Source: Streptomyces sp. NBC_00353
GTDB lineage: Bacteria > Actinomycetota > Actinomycetes > Streptomycetales > Streptomycetaceae
Reading direction: 5' to 3'
Assembly: GCF_036108815.1 (NCBI RefSeq)
Contig: NZ_CP107985.1
Location: forward strand, 7,251,501-7,315,500
DNA length: 64,000 bases
The notes under the pieces: model-generated
What the model was told of the DNA's origin: nothing
What the model saw: only the letters and a program-made list of their open reading frames with translations
Databases searched by the model: none
Part shown: positions 1-8,282 of the stretch, one piece after another
How positions within the stretch are numbered: position 1 is the first letter of the stretch
Layout of the letters: every line of letters starts with the position of its first letter
Position numbers and translations under genes: made by a program

Positions 1-344
1 TCGCCGATCACGATCTGGGCGAAGATCGCGCCCGGTTTGAATTCGAATTCGCGCCGCTGCTGGTCGAAGATGGACACACCGGTGATGTCGGAAGGCAGCA
101 GGTCCGGTGTGAACTGAATGCGCCGCACCGAGCAGTCGATCGACCGCGCGAGCGCCTTGGCCAGCATGGTCTTGCCCACCCCGGGGACATCCTCGATGAG
201 GAGATGCCCCTCTGCGAGCAGCACGGTCAGCGAAAGCCGAACGACCTCAGGCTTGCCCTCGATCACAGCCTCCACCGACCTGCGCACCCGCTCCGCTGTG
301 GTCGTCAGATCTGTGAGGCTCGCTCGATCGTCATAGGTCGTCAC
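1..344 (-). CDS. MoxR-family AAA+ ATPase, N-terminal part (cut by window edge)
   Basis: MoxR AAA+ ATPases act as chaperone-like factors and usually sit beside DUF58 and transglutaminase-like genes, which would lie left of this window. The visible 114 residues hold the family start: an N-terminal helix region, then a Walker A loop (EDVPGVGKTM, residues about 51-60) and the region leading to Walker B (RIQFTPDLLPSDITG, then the KPGAIFAQIVIGD segment). The start is taken as the GTG at 344 because a strong ribosome site (GAGGAGGG on the minus strand) lies just upstream. The gene reads leftward away from the dcw cluster. The C-terminal two thirds, with sensor motifs, are not visible. The family call is firm; the cellular target cannot be told. 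Confidence 0.9.
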   Translation of the reverse strand, partial: MTTYDDRASLTDLTTTAERVRRSVEAVIEGKPEVVRLSLTVLLAEGHLLIEDVPGVGKTMLAKALARSIDCSVRRIQFTPDLLPSDITGVSIFDQQRREFEFKPGAIFAQIVIG

Positions 345-582
345 CCGGCCCTCCTCGGCCCTGCCCCACGCTCTCAAGGAGCAGGGGATACCCCATTCAC
401 GGGCCGATGCGCTGTAGTTGGCCCGGCCACCCCGAAAAACGAACACCCTCCGGAACGGTCCGGTGGGATGTCACACCCGCATTCTTGTTGCCGTTACCGC
501 TTCGTGTCACTCGCCTGTGGATAAGTGGGTGCGAAATGTCAGGGTCGGGGGTACTTTCGGTGCCCGGAAAAACTCGAGAGCG
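345..582. other. Intergenic region upstream of the moxR-like gene
   Basis: This stretch lies between the start of the leftward MoxR-type gene and the end of the leftward carbonic anhydrase gene, so it should hold the moxR promoter and any terminator for the anhydrase gene. I see no strong hairpin. One 9-base match to the classical DnaA box (TGTGGATAA, 516-524, minus-strand TTATCCACA) stands alone. Confidence 0.4.
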
Positions 583-1146
583 TCAGCTGACGGGGTGGAT
601 CTCGCGCAGCAAGCCGCTGGTCACGTCGAAGACGAAGCCGCGGATGTCATCGGTGTGCAGGAGGAACGGCGAGGTGCGGACGCGCTGCATCGACTGCCGG
701 ACGTCCTGATCCGCGTCCTTGTACGCCTCCACCGCCCAGACCGGCCGCTGGCCGACCTCCGCCTCCAGCTCCTGGCGGAACTCCTCGGTGATCGACTCGA
801 GGCCGCAGTTGGTGTGGTGGATGAGTATGACGCTGCGGGTGCCGAGCGCCCGCTGGCTGATGGTCAGCGAGCGGATGACGTCGTCGGTGACCACGCCGCC
901 CGCGTTGCGGATGGTGTGGCAGTCGCCGAGCGCCAGGCCGAGCGCGTCGTGGAGGTCGAGCCGGGCGTCCATGCAGGCGACCACGGCGACCTGCAGCACC
1001 GGCCGCGCGTCCATGCCGGGATCGTCGAACTCGGCCGCGTAACGGATGTTCGCCTCGACCAGGCGGTCGGTGACCGTACCGCCGGAGCGGGCCCGGCCGG
1101 CAGCGGGTGCGGGGTGCTGAGCAGGGGACTGCGCGGAAGTCGACAT
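583..1146 (-). CDS. Beta-class carbonic anhydrase
   Basis: Interconverts CO2 and bicarbonate, a cytosolic zinc enzyme. The 187-residue product has the two zinc-ligand motifs of the beta class: CMDAR (Cys58, with the Asp60-Arg62 dyad) and HHTNC (His111, Cys114), plus the RNAGG stretch at about residue 80. The length fits short bacterial beta enzymes such as those of mycobacteria. The first 20 or so residues are Ala/Pro/Ser-rich and probably disordered. It reads divergently from rsmH across a 380-base spacer and is not part of the dcw transcript. The class assignment is secure; the physiological role (bicarbonate supply for carboxylases) is family knowledge. Confidence 0.93.
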   Translation of the reverse strand: MSTSAQSPAQHPAPAAGRARSGGTVTDRLVEANIRYAAEFDDPGMDARPVLQVAVVACMDARLDLHDALGLALGDCHTIRNAGGVVTDDVIRSLTISQRALGTRSVILIHHTNCGLESITEEFRQELEAEVGQRPVWAVEAYKDADQDVRQSMQRVRTSPFLLHTDDIRGFVFDVTSGLLREIHPVS

Positions 1147-1526
1147 GGATATGACGTTAGCTCTCGCGGATCACCCTGGCGTGCTGTGAGAAGGGACAAA
1201 GAAGGTCAACGAGGCTTGTTGTGAGGTAACCCACAGGCCTTGGGGCAGGTCACTCGACCGAGTGAAGAGAGGGCGGGCCGACGCGCTACCGGGTTGATTG
1301 ATCGGGAATCGATCGAATGGCAGGGTGGACTAAAGTGACGGGAAGTTACCGACACCTTGCACATTCCGAAGATTTCCCCTGTGTGCGCGGCGTACGTACG
1401 GCCCGGCCCTCTCCCGCTCGCCGGTCGGCCGACGCCACTTCCCCGGCGCCGGCGGACCTCCCCTTCCGAGCGGGCGGGGACCAGGCCGTACGTGCAGCCA
1501 CACGGGACCTGAGCCTGAGAGGGCGC
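1147..1526. promoter_or_regulatory. Divergent spacer between carbonic anhydrase and the dcw cluster
   Basis: About 380 bases with no convincing gene. It is too short for mraZ, which heads the dcw cluster in many other bacteria, and I see no MraZ-like frame. On the plus strand a TAAAGT hexamer at 1331-1336 fits the Streptomyces -10 pattern TAnnnT, but no good -35 lies in front. The open frame continues upstream of rsmH to 1317, but that stretch has no recognisable protein. The main dcw promoter should lie here. Confidence 0.4.
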
Positions 1527-2492
1527 ATGAGCCAGACCCGACACGTCCCGGTGATGCTCCAGCGATGCCTGGACCTGTTGGCCCCGGCTCTGGAGGTGCC
1601 GAGTCCGCAAGAGCCCGTGGTCGTCGACTGCACCCTCGGTCTCGGCGGCCACAGCGAGGCCCTCCTCGCCGCCTTCCCGTCCGCCCGGCTGATCGCGCTG
1701 GACCGGGACAAGGAGGCGCTGCGGCTCTCCGGCGAGCGGCTCGCCCCGTACGGTGACCGGGCCACGCTGGTGCACGCCGTCTACGACGAGCTGCCCGAGG
1801 TGCTCGCCCGGCTCGGCGTCCCCAAGGTCCAGGGCATCCTGTTCGACCTCGGGGTCTCCTCCATGCAGCTGGACGAGGCCGACCGCGGGTTCGCGTACGC
1901 CCAGGACGCCCCGCTCGACATGCGGATGGACCAGACGACCGGCATCAGTGCGGCCGAGGTCCTCAACACCTACCCGCCGGGCGAGCTCGTCCGGATCCTG
2001 CGTGCGTACGGAGAGGAGAAGCAGGCCAAGCGGATCGTCTCCGCGATCGTGCGCGAGCGGGAGAAGGAACCGTTCAGCAACAGCGCCCGGCTGGTCGAGC
2101 TGATCCGTGACTCACTGCCGCAGGCCGCCAAGCGCACCGGCGGCAACCCCGCCAAACGGACCTTCCAGGCGCTGCGCATCGAGGTCAACGGCGAGCTCTC
2201 CGTCCTGGAGCGGGCGATCCCGGCCGCCGTGGAGGCCCTCGCCGTGGGCGGCCGGATCGCCGTCCTGTCGTACCACTCGCTGGAGGACCGGCTGGTCAAG
2301 CAGGTGTTCGCGGCAGGCGCGGCCAATACGGCGCCGCCCGGACTGCCCGTCGTCCCCGAGCGCTATCAGCCGAGGCTGAAGCTCCTGACCCGCGGTGCGG
2401 AGCTGCCCACGGAGGAGGAGGTCGCCGAGAACCGGCGCGCCGCCCCCGCCCGGCTGCGCGGCGCCCAGCGGATCCGCGAGGAGGAGCGATGA
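1527..2492 (+). CDS. rsmH: 16S rRNA (cytosine-1402-N4)-methyltransferase RsmH (MraW)
   Basis: Methylates N4 of C1402 in 16S rRNA using S-adenosylmethionine. The 321-residue product begins MSQTRHVPVM and carries the SAM-binding loop VDCTLGLGGHSEA (about 33-45), the LFDLGVSSMQLD and GFAYAQDAPLDMRMD motifs, and the late KRTFQALRIEVNGEL and SYHSLEDRLVK segments, all typical of the family. The ATG at 1527 is chosen because homology starts there, although the frame stays open upstream. It is the first gene of the dcw cluster. Its stop codon overlaps an ATG (ATGA) that opens a 15-codon frame leading into ftsL. Confidence 0.97.
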   Translation: MSQTRHVPVMLQRCLDLLAPALEVPSPQEPVVVDCTLGLGGHSEALLAAFPSARLIALDRDKEALRLSGERLAPYGDRATLVHAVYDELPEVLARLGVPKVQGILFDLGVSSMQLDEADRGFAYAQDAPLDMRMDQTTGISAAEVLNTYPPGELVRILRAYGEEKQAKRIVSAIVREREKEPFSNSARLVELIRDSLPQAAKRTGGNPAKRTFQALRIEVNGELSVLERAIPAAVEALAVGGRIAVLSYHSLEDRLVKQVFAAGAANTAPPGLPVVPERYQPRLKLLTRGAELPTEEEVAENRRAAPARLRGAQRIREEER

Positions 2493-2536
2493 GCGCAGCC
2501 GGTACGGCACCGGGAGAGGCCGAGGTGACGCGGTGA
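2489..2536 (+). CDS. Possible 15-codon coupling peptide between rsmH and ftsL
   Basis: An ATG overlaps the rsmH stop (ATGA, 2489-2492) and opens a 15-codon frame, MSAAGTAPGEAEVTR, whose own TGA (2534-2536) overlaps the GTG start of ftsL (GTGA). It is preceded by GAGGAGCG, a good ribosome site. The layout suggests stepwise translational coupling from rsmH into ftsL, with the peptide itself perhaps without function. The sequence is read directly; translation is inference. The alternative is that ftsL is simply reached by reinitiation and the frame is chance. Confidence 0.4.
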   Translation: MSAAGTAPGEAEVTR

Positions 2537-3126
2537 GCGGACCGGCCGGACAGCTCAAGGGGCGGGCCGCGCGGCTGGCCCGGCTGATGCCCTCCGGGTC
2601 CAGCAGTGCGGCCCGTACGCCCTTCGTCCTGCTGGTCGTGCTGCTCCTCGGCGGCGGCCTGATCACCCTGCTGCTGCTGAACTCCGCACTCAACGAGGGA
2701 TCGTTCAGGCTGAGCGAACTGAAGAAGCGGACCACCGATCTCACCGACGAGGAGCAGGCCCTCCAGCGCGACGTCGACGGCCGCTCCGAGCCGGACGCAC
2801 TGGAGCGGCGCGCCCGCGAGCTCGGCATGGTGCCCGGTGGCAGTCCCGCCTTCCTCAACCCGGACGGTACGGTCCGCGGCGTCCCCTCCGAGGCCGTCGC
2901 CCAGCGGACCCGGGCGCCCGCGGCCGCGCCGCCTGCCGGCGCCTCGCCGTCGAAATCCGTACGGCCCCCGGCCGCGCCGTCCGCTTCCGCCACGTCCCCG
3001 GCGCCGCCCGCCACCAAGCCCAGCACCTCGGCAGCCCCGCCCGCCACCAAGCCCAGCACCTCGGCAGCCCCGCCCGCGCAATCGCCTACCCCGGCACACC
3101 AGTCCTCGACCAGCCCCGGCAGGTGA
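2533..3126 (+). CDS. ftsL: Cell division protein FtsL
   Basis: Bitopic divisome protein that forms a coiled coil with its partner (FtsB/DivIC) and helps activate septal wall synthesis by FtsI/FtsW. The 197-residue product has a short basic cytoplasmic tail, one membrane helix (about 31-50), a heptad-rich segment (about 57-100) and a long Pro/Ala/Ser tail. The tail holds an exact 33-base tandem repeat, 3007-3072, giving PPATKPSTSAA twice. Identity rests on topology and position between rsmH and ftsI, as FtsL sequences are poorly conserved. The GTG at 2533 is the first start in frame after rsmH. Confidence 0.85.
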   Translation: MSGPAGQLKGRAARLARLMPSGSSSAARTPFVLLVVLLLGGGLITLLLLNSALNEGSFRLSELKKRTTDLTDEEQALQRDVDGRSEPDALERRARELGMVPGGSPAFLNPDGTVRGVPSEAVAQRTRAPAAAPPAGASPSKSVRPPAAPSASATSPAPPATKPSTSAAPPATKPSTSAAPPAQSPTPAHQSSTSPGR

Positions 3127-3130
3127 CGCA

Positions 3131-5113
3131 GTGCCCTCGAAGGAACCGCCGCGCCGCCGGGTCCCCGGCCCCGCACGCCCCCGCAGCGCCGCAGCCGGCT
3201 CCGGCCGCCCCCGGCCTGCCGCCCGTCGCCCGTCGCCGGTCCCACGCGGCCGCGCCCCGCGGGGGCCGTCGGCGCGCCCGCTGCGCCTCGGCAGCCCGCG
3301 CCCCCGGCTCCGCCTGGTCAGCCTGGGGCTGACGCTCGTCATGCTGGCGTTCGTCGTCCGGCTCCTCCAGGTCCAGGCCGTCGACGCCAGCGCGTACGCG
3401 GCCAAGGCCGAGGAGAACCGCTACCTCGAGTACACGATCTCCGCCGAGCGCGGTGAGATCACCGACCGCAGCGGCATCGCTCTGGCCATCAGCGTCGACG
3501 CGTACGACATCACCGCCGACCCCAAGATGTTCACGCCCGAGGACAGCAAGGCTCCGGACGCCCCGCAGCAGGCCGCGGCCCTCCTCGCCCCCATCCTCGG
3601 CGTCGACGCCGAGGAGCTGACGAAGAAGCTGTCGAAGCCGAAGAGCCGGTACGCCGTCCTGGCCCGCCGGCAGACCCCACAGGTCTGGAAGCAGATCAAG
3701 GACCTCAAGTCCGTCTTCGCCGAGAAGGCCCAGAAGGACAGGGTGAACGGCGGCCCCGGAGCCAATGTGCTGGCCGGCATCTTCCAGGAGGCGACCACCA
3801 AACGGGTCTACCCCAACGGTGGGCTGGCCGCCGGGATACTGGGCTACGTCAACGCCGAGGGCAAGGGCGCGGGCGGCCTCGAATCGCAGCTGGACAAGGA
3901 GCTCGCGGGCGAGGACGGCAAGATCAAGTACGCCCAGTCCGGCGGCCGCCGGGTGCCCACCGCGGGCACCAAGGAGGTCCCGGCCGTCGCCGGTTCCGAC
4001 ATCGAGCTGACCATCGACCGGGACATCCAGTGGGCCGCCCAGAAAGCCATCTCGGACCAGGTGAAGAAGTCCAAGGCGGACCGCGGCTATGTGATCGTGC
4101 AGAACACCAGGACCGGCGAGGTCCTCGCCATGGCCAACGCCCCGGGCTTCGACCCCAACGACCTCTCGCAGGCCGACGCGGCGTCGCTGGGGAACGCGGC
4201 CGTGCAGGACGTGTACGAACCCGGCTCCACCAGCAAGGTCATGTCCATGGCCGCCGTCCTGGAGGAGGGCGTGGCCACCCCCGGTACCCATGTCACCGTC
4301 CCCAACCGGCTCCACCGCGGCGACCGGCTCTTCAAGGACGACATCGACCACGTCACCTGGTACCTGACGCTCAACGGCGTACTCGCCAAGTCCAGCAACA
4401 TCGGGACCATCCTGGCCACCGGACAGCTCGGCAAGACGCAGGCAGAGGCCAACAAGGTCCTCTACTCGTACCTGCGCAAATTCGGCATCGGCAGCCCGAC
4501 CGGACTGGACTACCCGGGCGAGACGCCCGGCATCCTCGCCAAGCCGCAGGACTGGTCGACCTCGCAGCAGTACACGATCCCGTTCGGCCAGGGACTCTCG
4601 CTCAACGCCATGCAGGCTGCCTCGGTCTACTCGACGATCGCCAACGGCGGTGTCCGGATCCAGCCCACCCTGGTCCGCGGCACCAAGGGCGCCGACGGCC
4701 GTTTCACCCCCGCGACCACCCCCGGACAGACCCGGGTGATCAGCGAGAAGACCGCGAAATCGCTCGCGGGCATGCTGGAGTCGGTGGTCGGTGACGAGGA
4801 GGGCACCGGTACCAAGGCCCGTATCCCCGGCTACCGGGTCGCGGGCAAGACCGGCACGGCCAACCGGGTCGATCCGGTCCGCGGTGGATACCACGGTTAC
4901 ACCGCGTCCTTCGCGGGCTTCGCGCCCGCCGACAACCCGCAGATCACCGTCTACTGCGCGATCCAGAATCCGACGAAGGGCAGCTACTTCGGCGGCCAGA
5001 TCTGCGGTCCCATCTACAAACAGGTCATGGAGTTCGCGCTGAAGACGCTCCAGACCGCACCGTCCGGCAGCGGGTCCGCCCGCTTGCCGGTGTCCTTCCA
5101 GCCCGGCGAGTGA
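3131..5113 (+). CDS. ftsI: Septal peptidoglycan transpeptidase FtsI (class B PBP)
   Basis: Cross-links septal peptidoglycan; penicillin target of the divisome, working with FtsW. The 660-residue product has an unusually long Arg/Pro-rich cytoplasmic tail (about 1-58), one membrane anchor (about 61-80), a dimerisation domain with the ERGEITDRSG motif, and a transpeptidase domain with STSK (nucleophile Ser366), SSN (421-423) and KTGT (from 573). The GTG at 3131 lies four bases past the ftsL stop and the coding character supports it. The low-complexity tail is typical of streptomycete versions. All catalytic motifs are intact. Confidence 0.96.
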   Translation: MPSKEPPRRRVPGPARPRSAAAGSGRPRPAARRPSPVPRGRAPRGPSARPLRLGSPRPRLRLVSLGLTLVMLAFVVRLLQVQAVDASAYAAKAEENRYLEYTISAERGEITDRSGIALAISVDAYDITADPKMFTPEDSKAPDAPQQAAALLAPILGVDAEELTKKLSKPKSRYAVLARRQTPQVWKQIKDLKSVFAEKAQKDRVNGGPGANVLAGIFQEATTKRVYPNGGLAAGILGYVNAEGKGAGGLESQLDKELAGEDGKIKYAQSGGRRVPTAGTKEVPAVAGSDIELTIDRDIQWAAQKAISDQVKKSKADRGYVIVQNTRTGEVLAMANAPGFDPNDLSQADAASLGNAAVQDVYEPGSTSKVMSMAAVLEEGVATPGTHVTVPNRLHRGDRLFKDDIDHVTWYLTLNGVLAKSSNIGTILATGQLGKTQAEANKVLYSYLRKFGIGSPTGLDYPGETPGILAKPQDWSTSQQYTIPFGQGLSLNAMQAASVYSTIANGGVRIQPTLVRGTKGADGRFTPATTPGQTRVISEKTAKSLAGMLESVVGDEEGTGTKARIPGYRVAGKTGTANRVDPVRGGYHGYTASFAGFAPADNPQITVYCAIQNPTKGSYFGGQICGPIYKQVMEFALKTLQTAPSGSGSARLPVSFQPGE

Positions 5114-5278
5114 ACTCGGGGTAACCAGCCAGTGACAACCATCACCCCCGATCCCGGGAACCGGAACGGGAACCACCCGGGAGCGGCCCCCTCACTTCGC
5201 GGGAGGCCGGGTGCGCCCGGTACGCTCACCGCCGTGCCCCACGCTGAACAGTCCCAAACCATCCAGAAGGACGCCCCT

Positions 5279-6871
5279 GTGAACTACCCGGGAGCGCCCC
5301 GCCCGGATCGGCTACGGCCGACCACCCTCGGCGAGCTGGCAGCCCGGCTGGGAGTCGAATCGCCCGGACCCGGCGAGGTCACCGGGATCACCCATGACTC
5401 GCGGGCGGTACGGCCCGGCGACGTGTACGCGGCGCTGCCCGGCGCCCGCCTCCACGGCGCCGACTTCGTCGCCCAGGCGGCCGGCCTCGGCGCGGCGGCG
5501 GTCCTCACCGACCCGGCGGGCGCCGAGCGCGCCGCCGCCACCGGACTGCCGGTGCTGGTCACCGAGAACCCGCGCGGCCGGATGGGCGAACTCGCTGCGG
5601 AGATCTACGGGCGGCCGGGCGCCGACCTCCTGCAGATCGGCATCACCGGAACGTCCGGGAAGACCACCACCGCGTATCTCATCGAGGGCGGCTTCCGGGG
5701 CGCCGGACGCAGCACCGGTCTGATCGGCACCGTCGAGACGCGGATCGGCGACGAGCGCATCAAGTCCGAGCGCACCACCCCCGAAGCGACCGACCTCCAG
5801 GCACTGTTCGCCGTCATGCGCGAGCGCGGCGTCGACGCGGTCACCATGGAGGTCTCCAGCCACGCGCTGGTGCTCGGCCGGGTCGACGGCTGCGTCTTCG
5901 ACGTCGCCGTCTTCAACAACCTCAGCCCGGAGCACATGGAGTTCCACTCCGGCATGGAGGACTACTTCGCGGCCAAGGCCCAGCTGTTCACCCCGGAGCG
6001 CAGCCGGCGGGGCGTCGTCAACTTCGACGACGAGTACGGCCGCAGGCTGATCACCGGGGCGTCCGTTCCGGTCGTCAGCTTCTCCGCGGAGGGCCATCTG
6101 GACGCCGACTGGCGCGCCGAGGACGTCGAAGTCGGCCCGCTGGGCTCCACCTTCACCGTTGTCGGCCCCAAGGGTGAGCGGATCAGCGCCAGGGCCCCGC
6201 TGCCCGGCCCGTTCAACGTCGCCAACACCCTCGCCGCGATCGTCACCCTGGCCGTCGCGGGCGTCGACCCGCAGACCGCGGCCGACGGGGTCGCCGCCGT
6301 CCCCGGAGTCCCCGGCCGGCTGGAACGCGTCGACGCGGGACAGCCGTACCTCGCGCTCGTCGACTACGCGCACAAGACCGACGCCGTCGAGTCCGTCCTG
6401 CGCTCCCTGCGCAAGGTCACCGAGGGCAAACTGCACATCGTGCTCGGCTGCGGCGGCGACCGCGACACGACGAAACGCGGACCGATGGGGGCGGCAGCTG
6501 CCCGGCTCGCCGACACCGCCGTGCTGACCTCCGACAATCCCCGCTCCGAGGACCCTCTGGCCATCCTCACCGCGATGCTCTCGGGCGCCGCCGAGGTGCC
6601 CGTCCACGAACGCGGCGAGGTCCTGGTCGACGCCGACCGGGCCGCCGCCATCGCCACCGCGGTCGCCCGCGCCCAACCCGGTGACACCGTGCTGATCGCC
6701 GGCAAGGGCCACGAACAGGGCCAGGACATCCACGGAGTGGTACGCCCCTTCGACGACCGTACGGTGCTGCGCGCCGCCATCGCCCGGTCCCTGGGGCAAG
6801 AGAGCGCCGACGACGCCCCCGAGGACGCCCCGGACCTCGCCCACACCCACGAGAACAACAGTCAGGGATGA
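5279..6871 (+). CDS. murE: UDP-MurNAc-tripeptide synthetase MurE
   Basis: Adds diaminopimelate to UDP-MurNAc-L-Ala-D-Glu using ATP, in the cytoplasm. In Streptomyces the residue is LL-DAP. Visible motifs are the ATP loop GTSGKTT (124-130 from this start), the HSGMEDYF region and DNPR (419-422), the signature that marks DAP-adding enzymes. The frame is open back to a GTG at 5132 and has another GTG at 5234. I choose 5279 because AGAAGGA lies at ribosome-site distance and upstream codons have weak third-position GC. A TACGCT hexamer (5221-5226) just before 5234 could instead give a leaderless form starting there. The product is 530 residues from 5279. Confidence 0.93.
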   Translation: MNYPGAPRPDRLRPTTLGELAARLGVESPGPGEVTGITHDSRAVRPGDVYAALPGARLHGADFVAQAAGLGAAAVLTDPAGAERAAATGLPVLVTENPRGRMGELAAEIYGRPGADLLQIGITGTSGKTTTAYLIEGGFRGAGRSTGLIGTVETRIGDERIKSERTTPEATDLQALFAVMRERGVDAVTMEVSSHALVLGRVDGCVFDVAVFNNLSPEHMEFHSGMEDYFAAKAQLFTPERSRRGVVNFDDEYGRRLITGASVPVVSFSAEGHLDADWRAEDVEVGPLGSTFTVVGPKGERISARAPLPGPFNVANTLAAIVTLAVAGVDPQTAADGVAAVPGVPGRLERVDAGQPYLALVDYAHKTDAVESVLRSLRKVTEGKLHIVLGCGGDRDTTKRGPMGAAAARLADTAVLTSDNPRSEDPLAILTAMLSGAAEVPVHERGEVLVDADRAAAIATAVARAQPGDTVLIAGKGHEQGQDIHGVVRPFDDRTVLRAAIARSLGQESADDAPEDAPDLAHTHENNSQG

Positions 6872-6875
6872 CCAA

Positions 6876-8282
6876 GTGATCGCCCTTACCCTCGCCGAGA
6901 TCGCCGATATCGTCGGCGGGCAGTCGTACGACATACCGGATCCGGCAGCGACCGTCAGCGGGCCTGTCGTCATCGACTCCCGAGCGGTGGAGCAAGGCAG
7001 CCTGTTCGTCGCCTTCGCCGGCGAGCGGGTCGACGGCCACGACTATGCGCAGCGCGCCGTCGAGGCGGGCGCGGCAGCGGTGCTGGCCGCTCGCCCCGTC
7101 GGCGTCCCGGCGATCGTCGTCGACGACGTCCTGGCCGCGCTCGGCGCTCTCGCCCGGGCCGTCGTCGAACGGCTCGGCACCGCCGTCGTCGCCCTCACCG
7201 GCTCCGCGGGCAAGACCTCCACCAAGGACCTGATCGCCCAGCTCCTGGAGCGCAAGGGCCCCACCGTCTTCCCCGCGGGCAACCTCAACAACGAGATCGG
7301 ACTGCCGCTCACCGCCCTGCGCGCCACCGAGAGCACCGAGCACCTCGTCCTCGAGATGGGTGCGCGCTACATCGGCGACATCCGCTACCTCACCGGTCTG
7401 GTCCCGCCGCGGATCGGCCTCGTCCTCAACGTCGGCACCGCACACATCGGCGAGTTCGGCGGCCGCGAGCAGATCGCCGTCGCCAAGGGCGAGATGGTCG
7501 AGTCGCTCCCCGAGGACGGGGTCGCCGTCCTCAACGCCGACGACCCGCTCGTGCGCGCCATGTCCTCCCGTACGAAGGCCCGGGTGCTGCTCTTCGGCGA
7601 AGCCGCGGATGCGGACGTACGGGGAGAGAAGGTCCGTCTCACCGACGACGGCCGCCCCGCTTTCACGCTCCACACACCCACCGGGTGCAGCGATGTGACC
7701 ATGCGCCTGTACGGTGAGCACCACGTGTCGAACGCGCTCGCCGCGGCCGCCGTCGCCCATGAGTTGGGCCTGTCCGCAGACGAGATCGCCGAAGCGCTCT
7801 CCGAGGCGGGCACCCTCTCCCGCTGGCGCATGGAGGTCACCGAGCGTCCGGACGGCGTGACGTTCGTCAATGACGCCTACAACGCGAACCCCGAATCCAT
7901 GCGAGCAGCGCTGCGCGCGCTGGTCGCCATGGGGAAGGGCCGGCGTACGTGGGCGGTGCTCGGCCCCATGGCCGAGCTCGGCGACGCCTCGCTCGCCGAG
8001 CACGACGCGGTCGGACGGCTCGCCGTCCGGCTCAACGTCAGCAAGCTCGTCGCGGTCGGGGGCAGAGAAGCCTCCTGGCTGCAACTGGGCGCATACAACG
8101 AGGGTTCGTGGGGTGAGGAGTCGGTGCACGTGTCCGACGCACAGGCTGCCGTCGACCTGTTGCGCAGTGAACTGCGCGCGGGAGACGTCGTGCTGGTGAA
8201 GGCGTCCCGGTCGGCCGGCCTGGAAAAGGTCGCCCAGGCACTGCTGGAGAACTCGACCGAGGGCGAGGTCACCGGCCGATGA
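6876..8282 (+). CDS. murF: UDP-MurNAc-pentapeptide synthetase MurF
   Basis: Ligates D-Ala-D-Ala to the UDP-MurNAc tripeptide, the last cytoplasmic step before the lipid stage. The 468-residue product has the Mur ligase layout: N-terminal UMP-binding domain (SRAVEQGSLFVAFAG), central ATPase domain with GSAGKTST (109-116) and the NLNNEIG motif that marks MurF, and the C-terminal domain with FVNDAYNANPESM. It starts at GTG 6876, four bases after murE, and its TGA overlaps the ATG of mraY (ATGA), so translation is probably coupled. Confidence 0.97.
   Translation: MIALTLAEIADIVGGQSYDIPDPAATVSGPVVIDSRAVEQGSLFVAFAGERVDGHDYAQRAVEAGAAAVLAARPVGVPAIVVDDVLAALGALARAVVERLGTAVVALTGSAGKTSTKDLIAQLLERKGPTVFPAGNLNNEIGLPLTALRATESTEHLVLEMGARYIGDIRYLTGLVPPRIGLVLNVGTAHIGEFGGREQIAVAKGEMVESLPEDGVAVLNADDPLVRAMSSRTKARVLLFGEAADADVRGEKVRLTDDGRPAFTLHTPTGCSDVTMRLYGEHHVSNALAAAAVAHELGLSADEIAEALSEAGTLSRWRMEVTERPDGVTFVNDAYNANPESMRAALRALVAMGKGRRTWAVLGPMAELGDASLAEHDAVGRLAVRLNVSKLVAVGGREASWLQLGAYNEGSWGEESVHVSDAQAAVDLLRSELRAGDVVLVKASRSAGLEKVAQALLENSTEGEVTGR

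Noticed and set aside
1317..1526. Longer N-terminus for RsmH
   Set aside because: The frame is open upstream, but family homology starts at MSQTRHVPVM (1527) and the upstream residues look like translated promoter sequence.
1147..1526. A missing mraZ gene in front of rsmH
   Set aside because: The spacer is too short for MraZ and no frame shows its repeats. I take it as absent at this place rather than broken.
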